Part shown: in pieces, positions 45,281 through 54,219 of the stretch
How positions within the stretch are numbered: the stretch's first letter is position 1
Layout of the letters: each line of letters opens with the position of its first letter
Assembly (NCBI GenBank): GCA_016720935.1
Contig: JADKJP010000007.1
Span: 744,001-808,000, forward strand
Length of the DNA stretch: 64,000 nt
Source: Bacteroidota bacterium
Lineage (GTDB): Bacteria > Bacteroidota > Bacteroidia > AKYH767-A > 2013-40CM-41-45
Direction: 5' to 3'
Program-made: the position numbers and the translations under genes
Notes under the pieces: generated by a model
What the model saw: only the letters and a program-made list of their open reading frames with translations
Told to the model about the DNA's origin: nothing
Database searches by the model: none

Positions 45281-47470
45281 TCAATAGTCGACATACGTCT
45301 TCATAAATTTATAATACAACCCTTCAAGTTTTATCAGCTCATCGTGGTGTCCATCTTCAACGATCTCACCCTGTTCAAGCACCCAAACGCGGTCGGCATT
45401 CTTCAGCGTGTTCAAACGGTGGGCGATGGAAATGATCGTCTTCCCTTTGAAATGAGTCCGGATATTGTTCATGATGATAGTCTCCGACTCAATATCCAGC
45501 ATACTGCTGGCTTCATCGAGGATAATCACATCCGGATTACTCAGGAACAAACGCGCAAAGCCGATTTTAAGTTTTTGTCCGCCTGATAAATTTCCACCCG
45601 TATCCCCTACTTTGTGATTATAACCAAGGTATAAACTCTTCACATAATCGTGCAGGTTCGCAAGCTTCGCGGCCTGAATAATCGCGTCAAGATCCGCATC
45701 CAGATTACCGAATTGAATATTCTCTTTTATCGTCCCGGAGAAAATATAAATATCCTGAGGGAATAAAAAGACTTTGGAACGTAATGCGGTTGGGTTTATT
45801 CTTCTTAATTCATGCTGGTCAACAAGAATCTCTCCTTCATAATCCGGATAGAGATTCACCAGCAATTTTACGAGGGTCGTTTTACCGGAACCATTTCTTC
45901 CAACAATACCAATGGATTCTCCCTTGTTTACTTCCAGGTTGATATTCTTGATCGTATAATCATCCTGGGAACCGCTGTACTTGAAATGCAAATTCTTAAG
46001 GGTAATTTTATCCGTGGTGAAATTATTCACAAGTTCAAGCATGTTGGTGTTCTCTGTCTCCTGCATCAACACTTCATTGAGACGGCCAAGACTGACCCAA
46101 AGTTCTGTGATGTTGTACCAGATCAGACCCAAACTGTTCAGGGAATTCATCACCACCACAAAAATCGCGGTAAAGGCAAGATATTGACCGATGGTGATTT
46201 CATTGTTGAAGGTCATGTAGGCACCCAGCCAGAAAATAGAAATCTGGCTCAGGTAAAACAGACTGCGCTGTAAAGAATGCAGCATCGCGTTCTTTGATTC
46301 AGAAGCCATGACCACATTCAATGCCTTTTTATACTTGTTCTTCCATTGCCAGAATTTAAAATTCTCGAGAGACAACAGTTTTACAGTTTTGATACCGAGA
46401 AGAGAGTCCAGGAACTCCCCGAGTGTTTCAAGATTTTTATAAAATACTTTATACACGAGCAGACGCATCACCGGCGCATAGTATAAAGTGAAGATGAAGA
46501 AGATCACCACAAAACACAGTGCCAGTAATCCAAGCTTCAGATTGTAAAACAACAACACAGGCAGGTAAAGCAGGATAAACAAGATATCCACGATACTCTC
46601 TATCACCGCAGGATTGACCAACTGACGGATGGTGATATTCTCCTGGAAACGTGCCATAAAATCTTCACGCTTGTTGTTGTCATAATACTTCTGCCGGAGC
46701 GATATGAAGTGTCTGAAAAACCGACTGAAGAAATCCAGCTCAAAATTAATCTGCAGTTGTATGAGCAAAACATTTCGGACATATATCAACAGAATCTGCG
46801 TAAGGAAAATTCCCGACATCCCGACAAGGATCGCCACCAGCAATTGCTTGTTCTGGTTCACGAGTACATCATCAACGATGAGCTGGGTGAAGAACGGAAT
46901 AGCCAGACCCAGAAATTGCAAAAAGAATGTGGCCAGCAGCACCTCGATGATAACAGGTTTCAAGGATGTGATTACCGGAGCATAGAATTTCTTCCAGAGA
47001 GATTTCTTCTCTTTCATAAATTCTTCTACCGCTTCGGTCAGATCCTTATTCTTAAAAATCTCAGGCGTAGGCTCAACAACAAGGATGATTCCATTCCAAC
47101 GGTTGAGGAATTCCTTCTTGGTCAGCTTATCCTTTCCATAGGCCGGATCAGCGATCCATACATGGGTTTTGGACCATTTGTAAATAACAATAAAATGAAC
47201 CCCGTTATAATGCGCGATGCAGGGCATCTGAACCTCTGCAAGGTGTTCGTAAGCGTGCAACTCATAACCATCCGCCTTAAAACCAAATTGCTCGGCCAGT
47301 TCGGCCATATTGTACAAACTGGTTCCTTCGGTGGTGACTTCACCGAGTTTGGTCAGCAAAGTCTGAATGTTGTAATACCCGTAATGCTTGAAAATCATGG
47401 CAAGACAAGTCGTGCCACATTCCATCATTCCGGTTTGTTGTATAAAGGGAAAAGACTTGTTTAACTTCAC
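45281..47470 (-). CDS. Peptidase-containing ABC exporter (C39 peptidase, membrane domain, ATPase)
   Basis: Cleaves a double-glycine leader from a peptide and exports it. The N-terminal C39 peptidase is intact: Gln12, Cys18 in MECGTTC, His92 in NGVHFIVIY, Asp108 in IADPAYG. Six membrane helices follow (about residues 155-430). The ATPase domain has Walker A (GIVGRNGSGKTTL), Q loop (LFPQDIYIFSG), signature LSGGQK, Walker B (DVIILDEASS) and the H loop (SIAHRL). The start is a GTG: an in-frame TAA lies five codons upstream, and the next ATGs (Met15, Met16) would delete the oxyanion Gln. The 46-codon GG-leader gene 524 bases upstream is the likely substrate; HlyD is downstream. Confidence 0.94.
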   Translation of the reverse strand: MKLNKSFPFIQQTGMMECGTTCLAMIFKHYGYYNIQTLLTKLGEVTTEGTSLYNMAELAEQFGFKADGYELHAYEHLAEVQMPCIAHYNGVHFIVIYKWSKTHVWIADPAYGKDKLTKKEFLNRWNGIILVVEPTPEIFKNKDLTEAVEEFMKEKKSLWKKFYAPVITSLKPVIIEVLLATFFLQFLGLAIPFFTQLIVDDVLVNQNKQLLVAILVGMSGIFLTQILLIYVRNVLLIQLQINFELDFFSRFFRHFISLRQKYYDNNKREDFMARFQENITIRQLVNPAVIESIVDILFILLYLPVLLFYNLKLGLLALCFVVIFFIFTLYYAPVMRLLVYKVFYKNLETLGEFLDSLLGIKTVKLLSLENFKFWQWKNKYKKALNVVMASESKNAMLHSLQRSLFYLSQISIFWLGAYMTFNNEITIGQYLAFTAIFVVVMNSLNSLGLIWYNITELWVSLGRLNEVLMQETENTNMLELVNNFTTDKITLKNLHFKYSGSQDDYTIKNINLEVNKGESIGIVGRNGSGKTTLVKLLVNLYPDYEGEILVDQHELRRINPTALRSKVFLFPQDIYIFSGTIKENIQFGNLDADLDAIIQAAKLANLHDYVKSLYLGYNHKVGDTGGNLSGGQKLKIGFARLFLSNPDVIILDEASSMLDIESETIIMNNIRTHFKGKTIISIAHRLNTLKNADRVWVLEQGEIVEDGHHDELIKLEGLYYKFMKTYVDY

Positions 47471-47993
47471 AAATGATTCAATTTAAGTCAATTCTACTAA
47501 ATCTGGCTTAACTGAAAGAACAATCAAAGCCTCTTTAATGTTGTTTGAATTTCAGTACTTCCACATTTCTAAACACACGGTTTTGACAAATTATCCAATA
47601 TACCTGTATGCTTTGAGCCAAATATAATTATTTCCACAAGAACTAAGGGCCAAATAGAAAGGTAAATCAGTAAACAAGCATAGGAATTTCACGCGAAAAA
47701 CGCAAACGAGCATACTCAGGAATTAGAAAAAATCATTCAAGTGCCTGAATCTTACCACTTAGCAATGATTCAGTATTTTTGACAAAATGCAATTTCATTT
47801 GCCTGTTCAGCAGGAAAAACGAATTATCAAATGCTTTGATTACAAATTTTGTGGAACAAAGATCTTACATGAGTTTCATTCAAAAGAATGAACTCAATTC
47901 TTAAAAAATAATCCCTACCTGAAATTACATATTTCAGAATTGACCTAAAAAGCATCTAACAGTTCCAAAGTTTCAGGAACAACTAAATGAACT
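47471..47993. other. Intergenic region between the GG-leader peptide and its exporter
   Basis: Read on both strands for further short GG-leader genes; none found. It is AT-rich and holds no clear terminator, so read-through from the peptide gene into the exporter is possible. Confidence 0.45.
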
Positions 47994-48134
47994 CTATGAA
48001 ATCTGTCCCTTACCTTTGATTTGAGTGTTGCGATGCAATGGAGTTTGTCCACCTTTCACTTTTTTCAATTCAGAAGCATCCAACTTCCTGTCGGATTTTT
48101 TAATGTTTTCTGATTTTTTGTTTGGAGTTTTCAT
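47994..48134 (-). CDS. Double-glycine leader peptide, likely secreted (46 residues)
   Basis: A short gene easily missed. Residues 1-29 form a leader, basic at the start and ending LDASELKKVKGG; this matches the LSxxELxxIxGG pattern of bacteriocin-type GG leaders cut by C39 peptidases. Cleavage after Gly29 would free a 17-residue product, QTPLHRNTQIKGKGQIS, with net positive charge (two Lys, one Arg, one His) and no cysteine, so it is not a lanthipeptide or disulfide-stabilised bacteriocin. The exporter with an intact C39 domain and the HlyD protein lie downstream in the same direction. No modification enzyme is nearby. A signal peptide, bacteriocin or structural peptide are all possible. The start ATG is the only one giving the full leader; a stop codon (TAG) ends the frame cleanly. 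Confidence 0.78.
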   Translation of the reverse strand: MKTPNKKSENIKKSDRKLDASELKKVKGGQTPLHRNTQIKGKGQIS

Positions 48135-48241
48135 GACTTTGATTTTAAACTATAAGACCATGAAGAATAAAACGAATAAAAGAAAAACGTTCTAAATCAC
48201 ATACAAGTATACAAAAAAACAGGGCAATTTCCTAATATAAT

Positions 48242-48260
48242 TATGCACAAATGGTGCATA
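48242..48260. promoter_or_regulatory. Perfect dyad TATGCAC-N5-GTGCATA, candidate operator
   Basis: A 19-base perfect inverted repeat 108 bases upstream of the GG-leader start and 80 bases behind the end of the next gene, in an AT-rich spacer. Position and symmetry suit a dimeric regulator site, though no regulator gene is adjacent. Confidence 0.4.
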
Positions 48261-48339
48261 GAAATCAACAGCGCATTCAAATTTTAATTTAAAAAATCAA
48301 TCTCTTTTTCAGTTGATCACAACAGGAGCACTAAAATTC

Positions 48340-49356
48340 TCATTTCACCACTTTCGCCTTCTCCACAATCACTTCGAAAAAATATCCGGAGCCAAAATCT
48401 TTATCCAGATCCACAATTCCTTCAATCGTGATAACGTCTCCTTCTTTTGCAAATTGATCAGAAGTGACTGTCAAATCAAACTTGCCGGAAAACTGTGTGC
48501 CATCCTGCAGGTGAATCCAGTTTCTTCCCATGATGTCGGAACTGAATTTCACAACCTGTCCTTTTACCTTTACACTTTTTCCCCGAAAGTCTTGTTTGCC
48601 GTTATACAAATCCGCGATACTTGTCCCACCCGGGATCGCTTCTATTTTGATACCATGCTCAGGAACAGCTTTCACTGAAGTCTTTCTCGAATCACTCGCA
48701 TGTCCTGATGTATTTTTCCCTTCTTCTTCTTCTTTTTTCAAAGTCAGTTTCGCGAGAAATAAAATCTCCTTGAAATTTCTGTTCAGCTCCTTGCTGAAAA
48801 AATTAGTCATGGGAGCCGCGTCATCATAGGTATAAACCTGTCCGACTTTCGCCGGAATTTTTACAATGGCCAGCCATTCCTCTTTATCCCCTTCCATAAC
48901 TCTCAAATATGAATAGCCGCTTGTTTGAAGCACCTCCTTCACAACAACGGTATGTTTCACAACCGGGGTAGTATCCATCGGAACGGTATCCGCTGCAGTA
49001 ACAGGAACAGGAATAATTGTTTTGCTTGAAAATTCAGGGCTGGTGCTCAATCCACCAAGAAATAAGATGTCACTAAAGGTTCGGTTCAGTTCTTTACTTT
49101 GAAATTCTCCCATTTGCAGACCACTTTCATAGTAGTAGTTCATCCCTACAGTTGGCTCTACCAAAGGCAATGCAAGCCACAATGAAGAATCCTTTCCGTC
49201 TATTACTTCTTTTACTTTCAGGTAAGTGTAGTTCTTTGTCTGCAAAACGGAATCAAGAACTACTTTGTGTTTGTAATAACGCGGAGACTCCTGTGCAAAT
49301 ACAGCACCGGTGATCAACAAAACCAAAACAAGCAGGAGACTCTGAAGAATTTTCAT
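48340..49356 (-). CDS. Exported protein: two NrfJ-like repeats plus OB-fold domain (paralogue A)
   Basis: A 338-residue protein with a signal peptide ending in VFAQ. Two related repeats (about residues 28-103 and 135-208) share the pattern HxVVxxVLQTxxYxYLxVxE...WLAxxxxxxxxGxxYxYxxxxxMxxFxSKELNRxFxxIxFL, resembling the small NrfJ-type domain of nitrite-reduction clusters. The C-terminal part (about 235-335) reads as an OB fold: SVKVKGQVVKFSSDIMGRNW followed by IHLQDGT and a DxxTIEGxVxLDKDFGxGYFxEV ending. A linker rich in Glu and Lys joins them. Its paralogue lies 622 bases upstream with a TPR lipoprotein between, and all three follow ccsBA, suggesting a role in cytochrome maturation or in respiratory stress; this is inference. 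Confidence 0.8.
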   Translation of the reverse strand: MKILQSLLLVLVLLITGAVFAQESPRYYKHKVVLDSVLQTKNYTYLKVKEVIDGKDSSLWLALPLVEPTVGMNYYYESGLQMGEFQSKELNRTFSDILFLGGLSTSPEFSSKTIIPVPVTAADTVPMDTTPVVKHTVVVKEVLQTSGYSYLRVMEGDKEEWLAIVKIPAKVGQVYTYDDAAPMTNFFSKELNRNFKEILFLAKLTLKKEEEEGKNTSGHASDSRKTSVKAVPEHGIKIEAIPGGTSIADLYNGKQDFRGKSVKVKGQVVKFSSDIMGRNWIHLQDGTQFSGKFDLTVTSDQFAKEGDVITIEGIVDLDKDFGSGYFFEVIVEKAKVVK

Positions 49357-49382
49357 TTTGTAGAATTATTATACAGAATTAA

Positions 49383-49958
49383 TTACTGAGCATTTCCGGA
49401 AAGCGATTTATAAATAGCCAACTCCTTATCCGCTCTCTCGATATCGCCATTTTTCCTGAGGATAACAGAGAGATTATGATGAGACTTACTATGGCGGGCA
49501 TCGATTCGAATATTTTCTTCAAGGATCTGTATCGCCTTTTTCATTTTATTGACATTGGAATAACAGGTTGCCAGATCGCAACGGATATTGATATCGGCAG
49601 GATCAATCGCCAGTGCTTTTTCATAGAACTCAATAGCTTTGGTATCCTGCTGACTATCGTAATAAATATTACCGAGGTTGGTTAAGGCTGCATAATTCTT
49701 TGGATCCTGGTTATATATTTTCAAGAAATGATAGGCAGCTTTAATCAGATCTCCTGATGAATAATATCTCGTAGCCAGCATGGTTCTCATTTCAATATTT
49801 GAAGTATCCTTGCTTAGCTCCTCTTCCAGGAGTGCAAAATCATTGACGGGTTGCTCAACCGCCGGAGCGTCCGGAATTTTTCTTTCCTGTTCGGAATTGC
49901 ATGCAGCGAAAACAGAAAATGAAATAAACATTATTCCAATAAAGAATCTGGGTAACAT
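49383..49958 (-). CDS. TPR-repeat lipoprotein
   Basis: A 191-residue lipoprotein (signal ending in FAAC, Cys19) with about four tetratricopeptide repeats; the clearest is NYAALTNLGNIYYDSQQDTK, followed by AIEFYEKALAIDP and DIERADKELAIYKSL at the end. TPRs bind other proteins; in cytochrome maturation, CcmH/NrfG-type TPR proteins present apocytochrome to the haem lyase. Its place between the two OB-fold paralogues and directly after ccsBA fits such a role, but this is inferred from position. Spacing to neighbours is 19 and 26 bases, so the four genes are an operon. Confidence 0.85.
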   Translation of the reverse strand: MLPRFFIGIMFISFSVFAACNSEQERKIPDAPAVEQPVNDFALLEEELSKDTSNIEMRTMLATRYYSSGDLIKAAYHFLKIYNQDPKNYAALTNLGNIYYDSQQDTKAIEFYEKALAIDPADINIRCDLATCYSNVNKMKKAIQILEENIRIDARHSKSHHNLSVILRKNGDIERADKELAIYKSLSGNAQ

Positions 49959-49977
49959 ATCAATAAACTTTAAGAGT

Positions 49978-51030
49978 TCATTTACTTATTTTGACATCTT
50001 CCATCAATACTTCATAGTAATATCCGAAGCCAAAATCTTTGTCAAGAGTAATCGTTCCTTCAACTGTAATCTTATCCCCGACTTTGACCTCCTGGTCAGT
50101 TGTGACAACTAAATCAAACTTTCCTGAAAAATCAGTTCCATCCTGCAAATGGATCCAGTTCTTCTTCATGATTCCGGAATTGAATTTTGTAACCTGTCCT
50201 TTTACTTTGATGGATTTCCCGGCATATTTCGCTTTGTTCTCATAAAGACTTGCAATCGTGATATCGTCTTTATCGTGTTTAACACTCACTTCCTTCTTTT
50301 CAGGTTGAACAGATGAACCGGTTGAAACAGCTTGTTTATTTTGCGTGTTTACTTCTGCCACAGCGGTAGTCGCACCCGGATGCTTGGAAAGATTGTCAAC
50401 AAAATATACTTCATCGAAAGTTCTTTTCAACTCCTTACTTGCAAATGCAGTCATTTTCAATCCACCCTGGAAATAATACGTATCGCCAATTGAAGCTTCC
50501 ATCTTGGTCACAGCAAGCCAAATGTCTTTACCGCCTTCTGCTGCCCTTAAATACGTATACTGATTAGTCTGTAATACTTCTTTTACAACGACGGTATGCA
50601 TCGCCGAAGGAACAGCTTCTTCTGAAGTTACAGGTGCCGCATCCGACATTCCGCCGGTTGAAACATTTGCTTCTTCTTGCATTGCCGGGGTTTCAGTCTT
50701 CTCAGCTATTTCCGGACTGCTACTGATATTATCCAGAAACAGGATTTCGTCAAAGGTTTTGTTCAGCTCTTTACTCACAAAATTTTTCATTACTAAACCA
50801 TCTTTGTAATAGTACGTCTCGCCGGCAGTCGCCTGCATTTTTGGTAAAGCAAGCCAGGCTTCCTTTCCATCTTCCATCACATTCAGGTAAGTATATTGAT
50901 TGGTTTGCAAAACTTCTTTTACCACTGCCATGTGTACACCTGATTTCGTGGCGGATTGGCCTGACTGTTGATCAGATTGACAAGCGGTGAAAAAGGAAAT
51001 CAGAATCGCTAAGAATACTATATTTTTCAT
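49978..51030 (-). CDS. Lipoprotein: two NrfJ-like repeats plus OB-fold domain (paralogue B)
   Basis: A 350-residue lipoprotein (signal ending in FTAC, Cys17) with the same design as paralogue A: two NrfJ-like repeats (about residues 32-105 and 140-215), an acidic/Ser-rich linker, and a C-terminal OB fold (about 245-348). The OB folds of the two are very alike (KSIKVKGQVTKFNSG versus KSVKVKGQVVKFSSD; both LDKDFGxGYxxEV), so they arose by duplication. One is lipid-anchored and one soluble. It starts 27 bases behind ccsBA and is co-transcribed with it. Function is not established; haem delivery or redox stress protection are possible. Confidence 0.8.
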   Translation of the reverse strand: MKNIVFLAILISFFTACQSDQQSGQSATKSGVHMAVVKEVLQTNQYTYLNVMEDGKEAWLALPKMQATAGETYYYKDGLVMKNFVSKELNKTFDEILFLDNISSSPEIAEKTETPAMQEEANVSTGGMSDAAPVTSEEAVPSAMHTVVVKEVLQTNQYTYLRAAEGGKDIWLAVTKMEASIGDTYYFQGGLKMTAFASKELKRTFDEVYFVDNLSKHPGATTAVAEVNTQNKQAVSTGSSVQPEKKEVSVKHDKDDITIASLYENKAKYAGKSIKVKGQVTKFNSGIMKKNWIHLQDGTDFSGKFDLVVTTDQEVKVGDKITVEGTITLDKDFGFGYYYEVLMEDVKISK

Positions 51031-51057
51031 TGGATAATTATTTTCTAATATGAGAAA

Positions 51058-54000
51058 TCAATGTGTATTTGAATCTATGTGATTGTGAATTCTTGAATCC
51101 CGGATTTTCGCGATAACCATTAATAGAACTATAGAGAAAATCGCGATCCAGGCCCAAACCGGGAATATTGCATGATCACCTGCACCATAACTATGCATTC
51201 CTTTTGAGAGAAAATAATTCACTCCGAAAAATGTCATCAGTACACTTCCATAACTTAGTACTGAGGCAACATTAAAGAGATATTTTCCGCTTAATTTAGG
51301 AATGAATCGTAAGTGCAACAATAAGGTATAAGTGATGACAATGATCAAAGCCCAGGTTTCTTTCGCGTCCCATCCCCAATACCTTCCCCAGGATTCATTC
51401 GCCCAAACACCTCCAAGAAAAGTACCGACTGTCGCGAGCACAATTCCTATAGTCATGTTCATCTCGTTGATATGTGTTAATTCGAGAATAAGCATATCCA
51501 GTCGTTTGTGGTTCTCTTTTGTTTTAAAAATATAGAGGAAAAGATTCATGATCCCCAATACAAATCCTAAACCGAGAAATCCATAACTAATGGTAAGCAC
51601 TGCCACGTGAATAATCAACCAGTACGATTTCAATACAGGTGTGAGATTTGTAAGTTGCGGATCATAACTGCTGTGACTTGCTGTCATCAATATAAAAAAT
51701 GCCAATAAGGATGTAGCTGCCAGTGTGATCTTGGAATAACGGATAAAGCTGAACCCGGCCAGCAATGTTCCCCAGGCGACCAACAACAAAGCTTCGTAAC
51801 CATTGCTCCATGGCGCGTATCCCAGAAGATAAGATCTCAGCGCCATTCCGAAGGTGTGATACAAAAATGCCAACCCGAGCAGGAAGATGCTTACATTCAG
51901 CATCACAGTGATCAGTTTGCTTTTTTTGGTTTTTACATTGTCAATAAAGGCAAGCAACAAGAGCACAAGGCTGAGTACAGAATAAACATTACGCAGCACA
52001 ATAAAAATCTGGGCTTTGTTGTAATATATTTCGAGGTTGATTTTACTTTCAGAAGGCAACAAACCGGCGTCTTTTCCCTGGCGCTGAATTCCTGAGATAT
52101 AAACAAGAATCTTTTCCGGACGTGTATAATCACCCGACTCCATACTTTTCAAAACTTCCCTGAAATATTCCCGCATCAGGTTGTTGTAATTAAGAACTGG
52201 CAATTGCAAATCCTGGTTGATTACTTTCACAACTCCCTGCAGTGGTACATTCGCGGCTTTTTCATCCCAACTCACCCACTTATTATTCGGCGAATTCTGT
52301 TCAGGAAAAATCTTCAGAATATTTACCTGAAAAACCATCATGAACACATTCATGCGTTCATCCACTTTAATTATTTCCTTGTCGAAATTATTTCGTTCAA
52401 CAGGTTTCTTCCGGAACGCAGATTCAGCGTAACTCTGCAATTTGTATTGTGATTTTTCATCAAAGAAATCCAGGAATGAAGCGGTTTTGGTATTAATTCC
52501 AATCAAATCCCTGACAGATTGTTCTTTGATGTAGACTAGTTTCTGCTTTTTCCAGAATTCCGGATTCAGCATCATGTCCATGAATACCTGCATGGCATCC
52601 ATCTCCCCTCTTTCTTCAATAAAAAACTTATCCTTTCGGGTAATTTTATGCAGGACATCGTAAGCAAGAGAATTCACCGGTTCAAATCGTCCATCAATGG
52701 TCTGAGTAACCAGATGTCCAAATTTTTCAGCATGCTCCGCGTTGACAACGGGCAATACTTTCTCTTCTCCAAACACAGTTGTGCTCAGTGCAAGCAAAGC
52801 AAACAAAGGCAAAATCGCTTTTCTGCTTCTGCGAAGAATCGCGATATTGTGTCTGAGAGTAAGGAATCGTGAACGACGATTGAAGAGTGTAATGATGAAT
52901 CCCAGGGTAAGCAAAATGTAACCTATGTAGGAAATCCATGTGCCCCAAAAATCATGATTTACGGAAAGAATCGTTCCCTTTTCATCTTGATCATACGAAG
53001 ATTGAAAAAAACGGAATTGATCATAGTCCAACACATTGTTCATGAAAATACGATGGTTCAGTTTTATTCCTGTTCTGCTGTCTACAACCATCACTTCGCT
53101 GGCATACGATGAAGGACTTTCAGATCCCGCGTAACGCTCCAGGATGAACTTCTTCAGGAATATGGAGAACGGAAGTTTGATTTCCTTTTTTCCATAAGCG
53201 ATATTTATCGGAAAGCCATCCACTTTGAAAGTTGAATATTCAGCAACCTGGTCAGGAGAAAACAAGAGCTGAACATTTTCCGTCTTCGCGCCGTCTGATA
53301 TAGCCAGATCCAAAGCATCAGAACCGGTTTCTTCACCATCTGAACTCACGAGTTTACGAGTAGCTCTATGGTAATTGTTTGCAAAAAAGAAAACCGCGTC
53401 CTGCACATTGTACAATCTGCCTTTGACAAATTCAGCTGTAGAATCCGAAGGAATGGTCACACTGGTCTTTTCAGCCATGTTTGATTGTGTGATTTCAAAG
53501 GGAGAAATTAATGTCAGCATACCATCCTTCTCATTCACCCTGATTGCACCGGGAAACTTGTCGCTATTAAATGCAATCGTAATCTGACCGATCTTCAAGG
53601 ATTCACCACTTGGAATAAATTCTTTCTTACGACCGGTTTCAGATGCTACCACCAATTCCAGCAAATCAGTTCCTCCTTCTGAATTCTCCTCAACCTTCTC
53701 AACAGCATTGGCGATATAACCTTTGCATTCAACAGAAATTTTTCCTTTCCCTTCAGCATCGATAGTAGCCTGGAATTTATTTTTCAGATACGGACTAAAA
53801 TTCACCGGGATTATTTTCTCATGCATTCCATCTTTCTCTTTCACAGATATCATCATGAACGGATCCGAACTGTAGAGGATATTGGAAGATTCACCTTCAC
53901 GAATGTGCATATTACCTTCATAGCCAAAATACCTCGTTACACCTGCCCCAAGTATCATCACAATAAAAGCGAGGTGAAAGATCACTCCACCAACCCGCTC

Positions 54001-54219
54001 TCTGCGAAACATGTGAAATGGTTTAATATGGCCTATAAAGTTTAATGCAAGCAATAAAAACATGAGTTCAAACCACCATGAGTTATAAATCAATACTCTT
54101 GCTGTTACTGTATCGTATTTGTCCTCCAGAAATGTTCCGGATGCCATAGCCACCGCAAGCGCGATCAGCAACACAACCATTGTCTTCGAGGAAAACAAAA
54201 CACCTGAAATACGTTTCAT
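51058..54219 (-). CDS. ccsBA: ResB-CcsA fusion cytochrome c haem lyase (CcsBA/NrfI type)
   Basis: System II cytochrome c maturation: exports haem and ligates it to CxxCH motifs. The 1053-residue protein joins an N-terminal ResB-like half (about residues 1-600, with a large periplasmic loop) to a C-terminal CcsA half (about 730-1050). The haem-handling WWD motif is clear: ANESWGRYWGWDAKETWAL near residue 945, flanked by conserved histidines (LIIHVAVL, MHSYGAGDH). Such fusions are typical of Bacteroidota and epsilon-proteobacteria. It lies directly after three multihaem cytochromes, so it may be dedicated to them. The start MKRISGVLFSSKTMVVLLI lacks an alternative nearby. Confidence 0.94.
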   Translation of the reverse strand: MKRISGVLFSSKTMVVLLIALAVAMASGTFLEDKYDTVTARVLIYNSWWFELMFLLLALNFIGHIKPFHMFRRERVGGVIFHLAFIVMILGAGVTRYFGYEGNMHIREGESSNILYSSDPFMMISVKEKDGMHEKIIPVNFSPYLKNKFQATIDAEGKGKISVECKGYIANAVEKVEENSEGGTDLLELVVASETGRKKEFIPSGESLKIGQITIAFNSDKFPGAIRVNEKDGMLTLISPFEITQSNMAEKTSVTIPSDSTAEFVKGRLYNVQDAVFFFANNYHRATRKLVSSDGEETGSDALDLAISDGAKTENVQLLFSPDQVAEYSTFKVDGFPINIAYGKKEIKLPFSIFLKKFILERYAGSESPSSYASEVMVVDSRTGIKLNHRIFMNNVLDYDQFRFFQSSYDQDEKGTILSVNHDFWGTWISYIGYILLTLGFIITLFNRRSRFLTLRHNIAILRRSRKAILPLFALLALSTTVFGEEKVLPVVNAEHAEKFGHLVTQTIDGRFEPVNSLAYDVLHKITRKDKFFIEERGEMDAMQVFMDMMLNPEFWKKQKLVYIKEQSVRDLIGINTKTASFLDFFDEKSQYKLQSYAESAFRKKPVERNNFDKEIIKVDERMNVFMMVFQVNILKIFPEQNSPNNKWVSWDEKAANVPLQGVVKVINQDLQLPVLNYNNLMREYFREVLKSMESGDYTRPEKILVYISGIQRQGKDAGLLPSESKINLEIYYNKAQIFIVLRNVYSVLSLVLLLLAFIDNVKTKKSKLITVMLNVSIFLLGLAFLYHTFGMALRSYLLGYAPWSNGYEALLLVAWGTLLAGFSFIRYSKITLAATSLLAFFILMTASHSSYDPQLTNLTPVLKSYWLIIHVAVLTISYGFLGLGFVLGIMNLFLYIFKTKENHKRLDMLILELTHINEMNMTIGIVLATVGTFLGGVWANESWGRYWGWDAKETWALIIVITYTLLLHLRFIPKLSGKYLFNVASVLSYGSVLMTFFGVNYFLSKGMHSYGAGDHAIFPVWAWIAIFSIVLLMVIAKIRDSRIHNHIDSNTH

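Noticed and set aside
46709..47464. 251-residue plus-strand frame opposite the exporter
   Set aside because: Antisense shadow of a clear, full-length coding gene; product has no recognisable motif.
47733..47798. 21-residue frame MKLHFVKNTESLLSGKIQALE between the exporter and the GG-leader gene
   Set aside because: Too short, no GG site or other motif, and no ribosome-binding signal.
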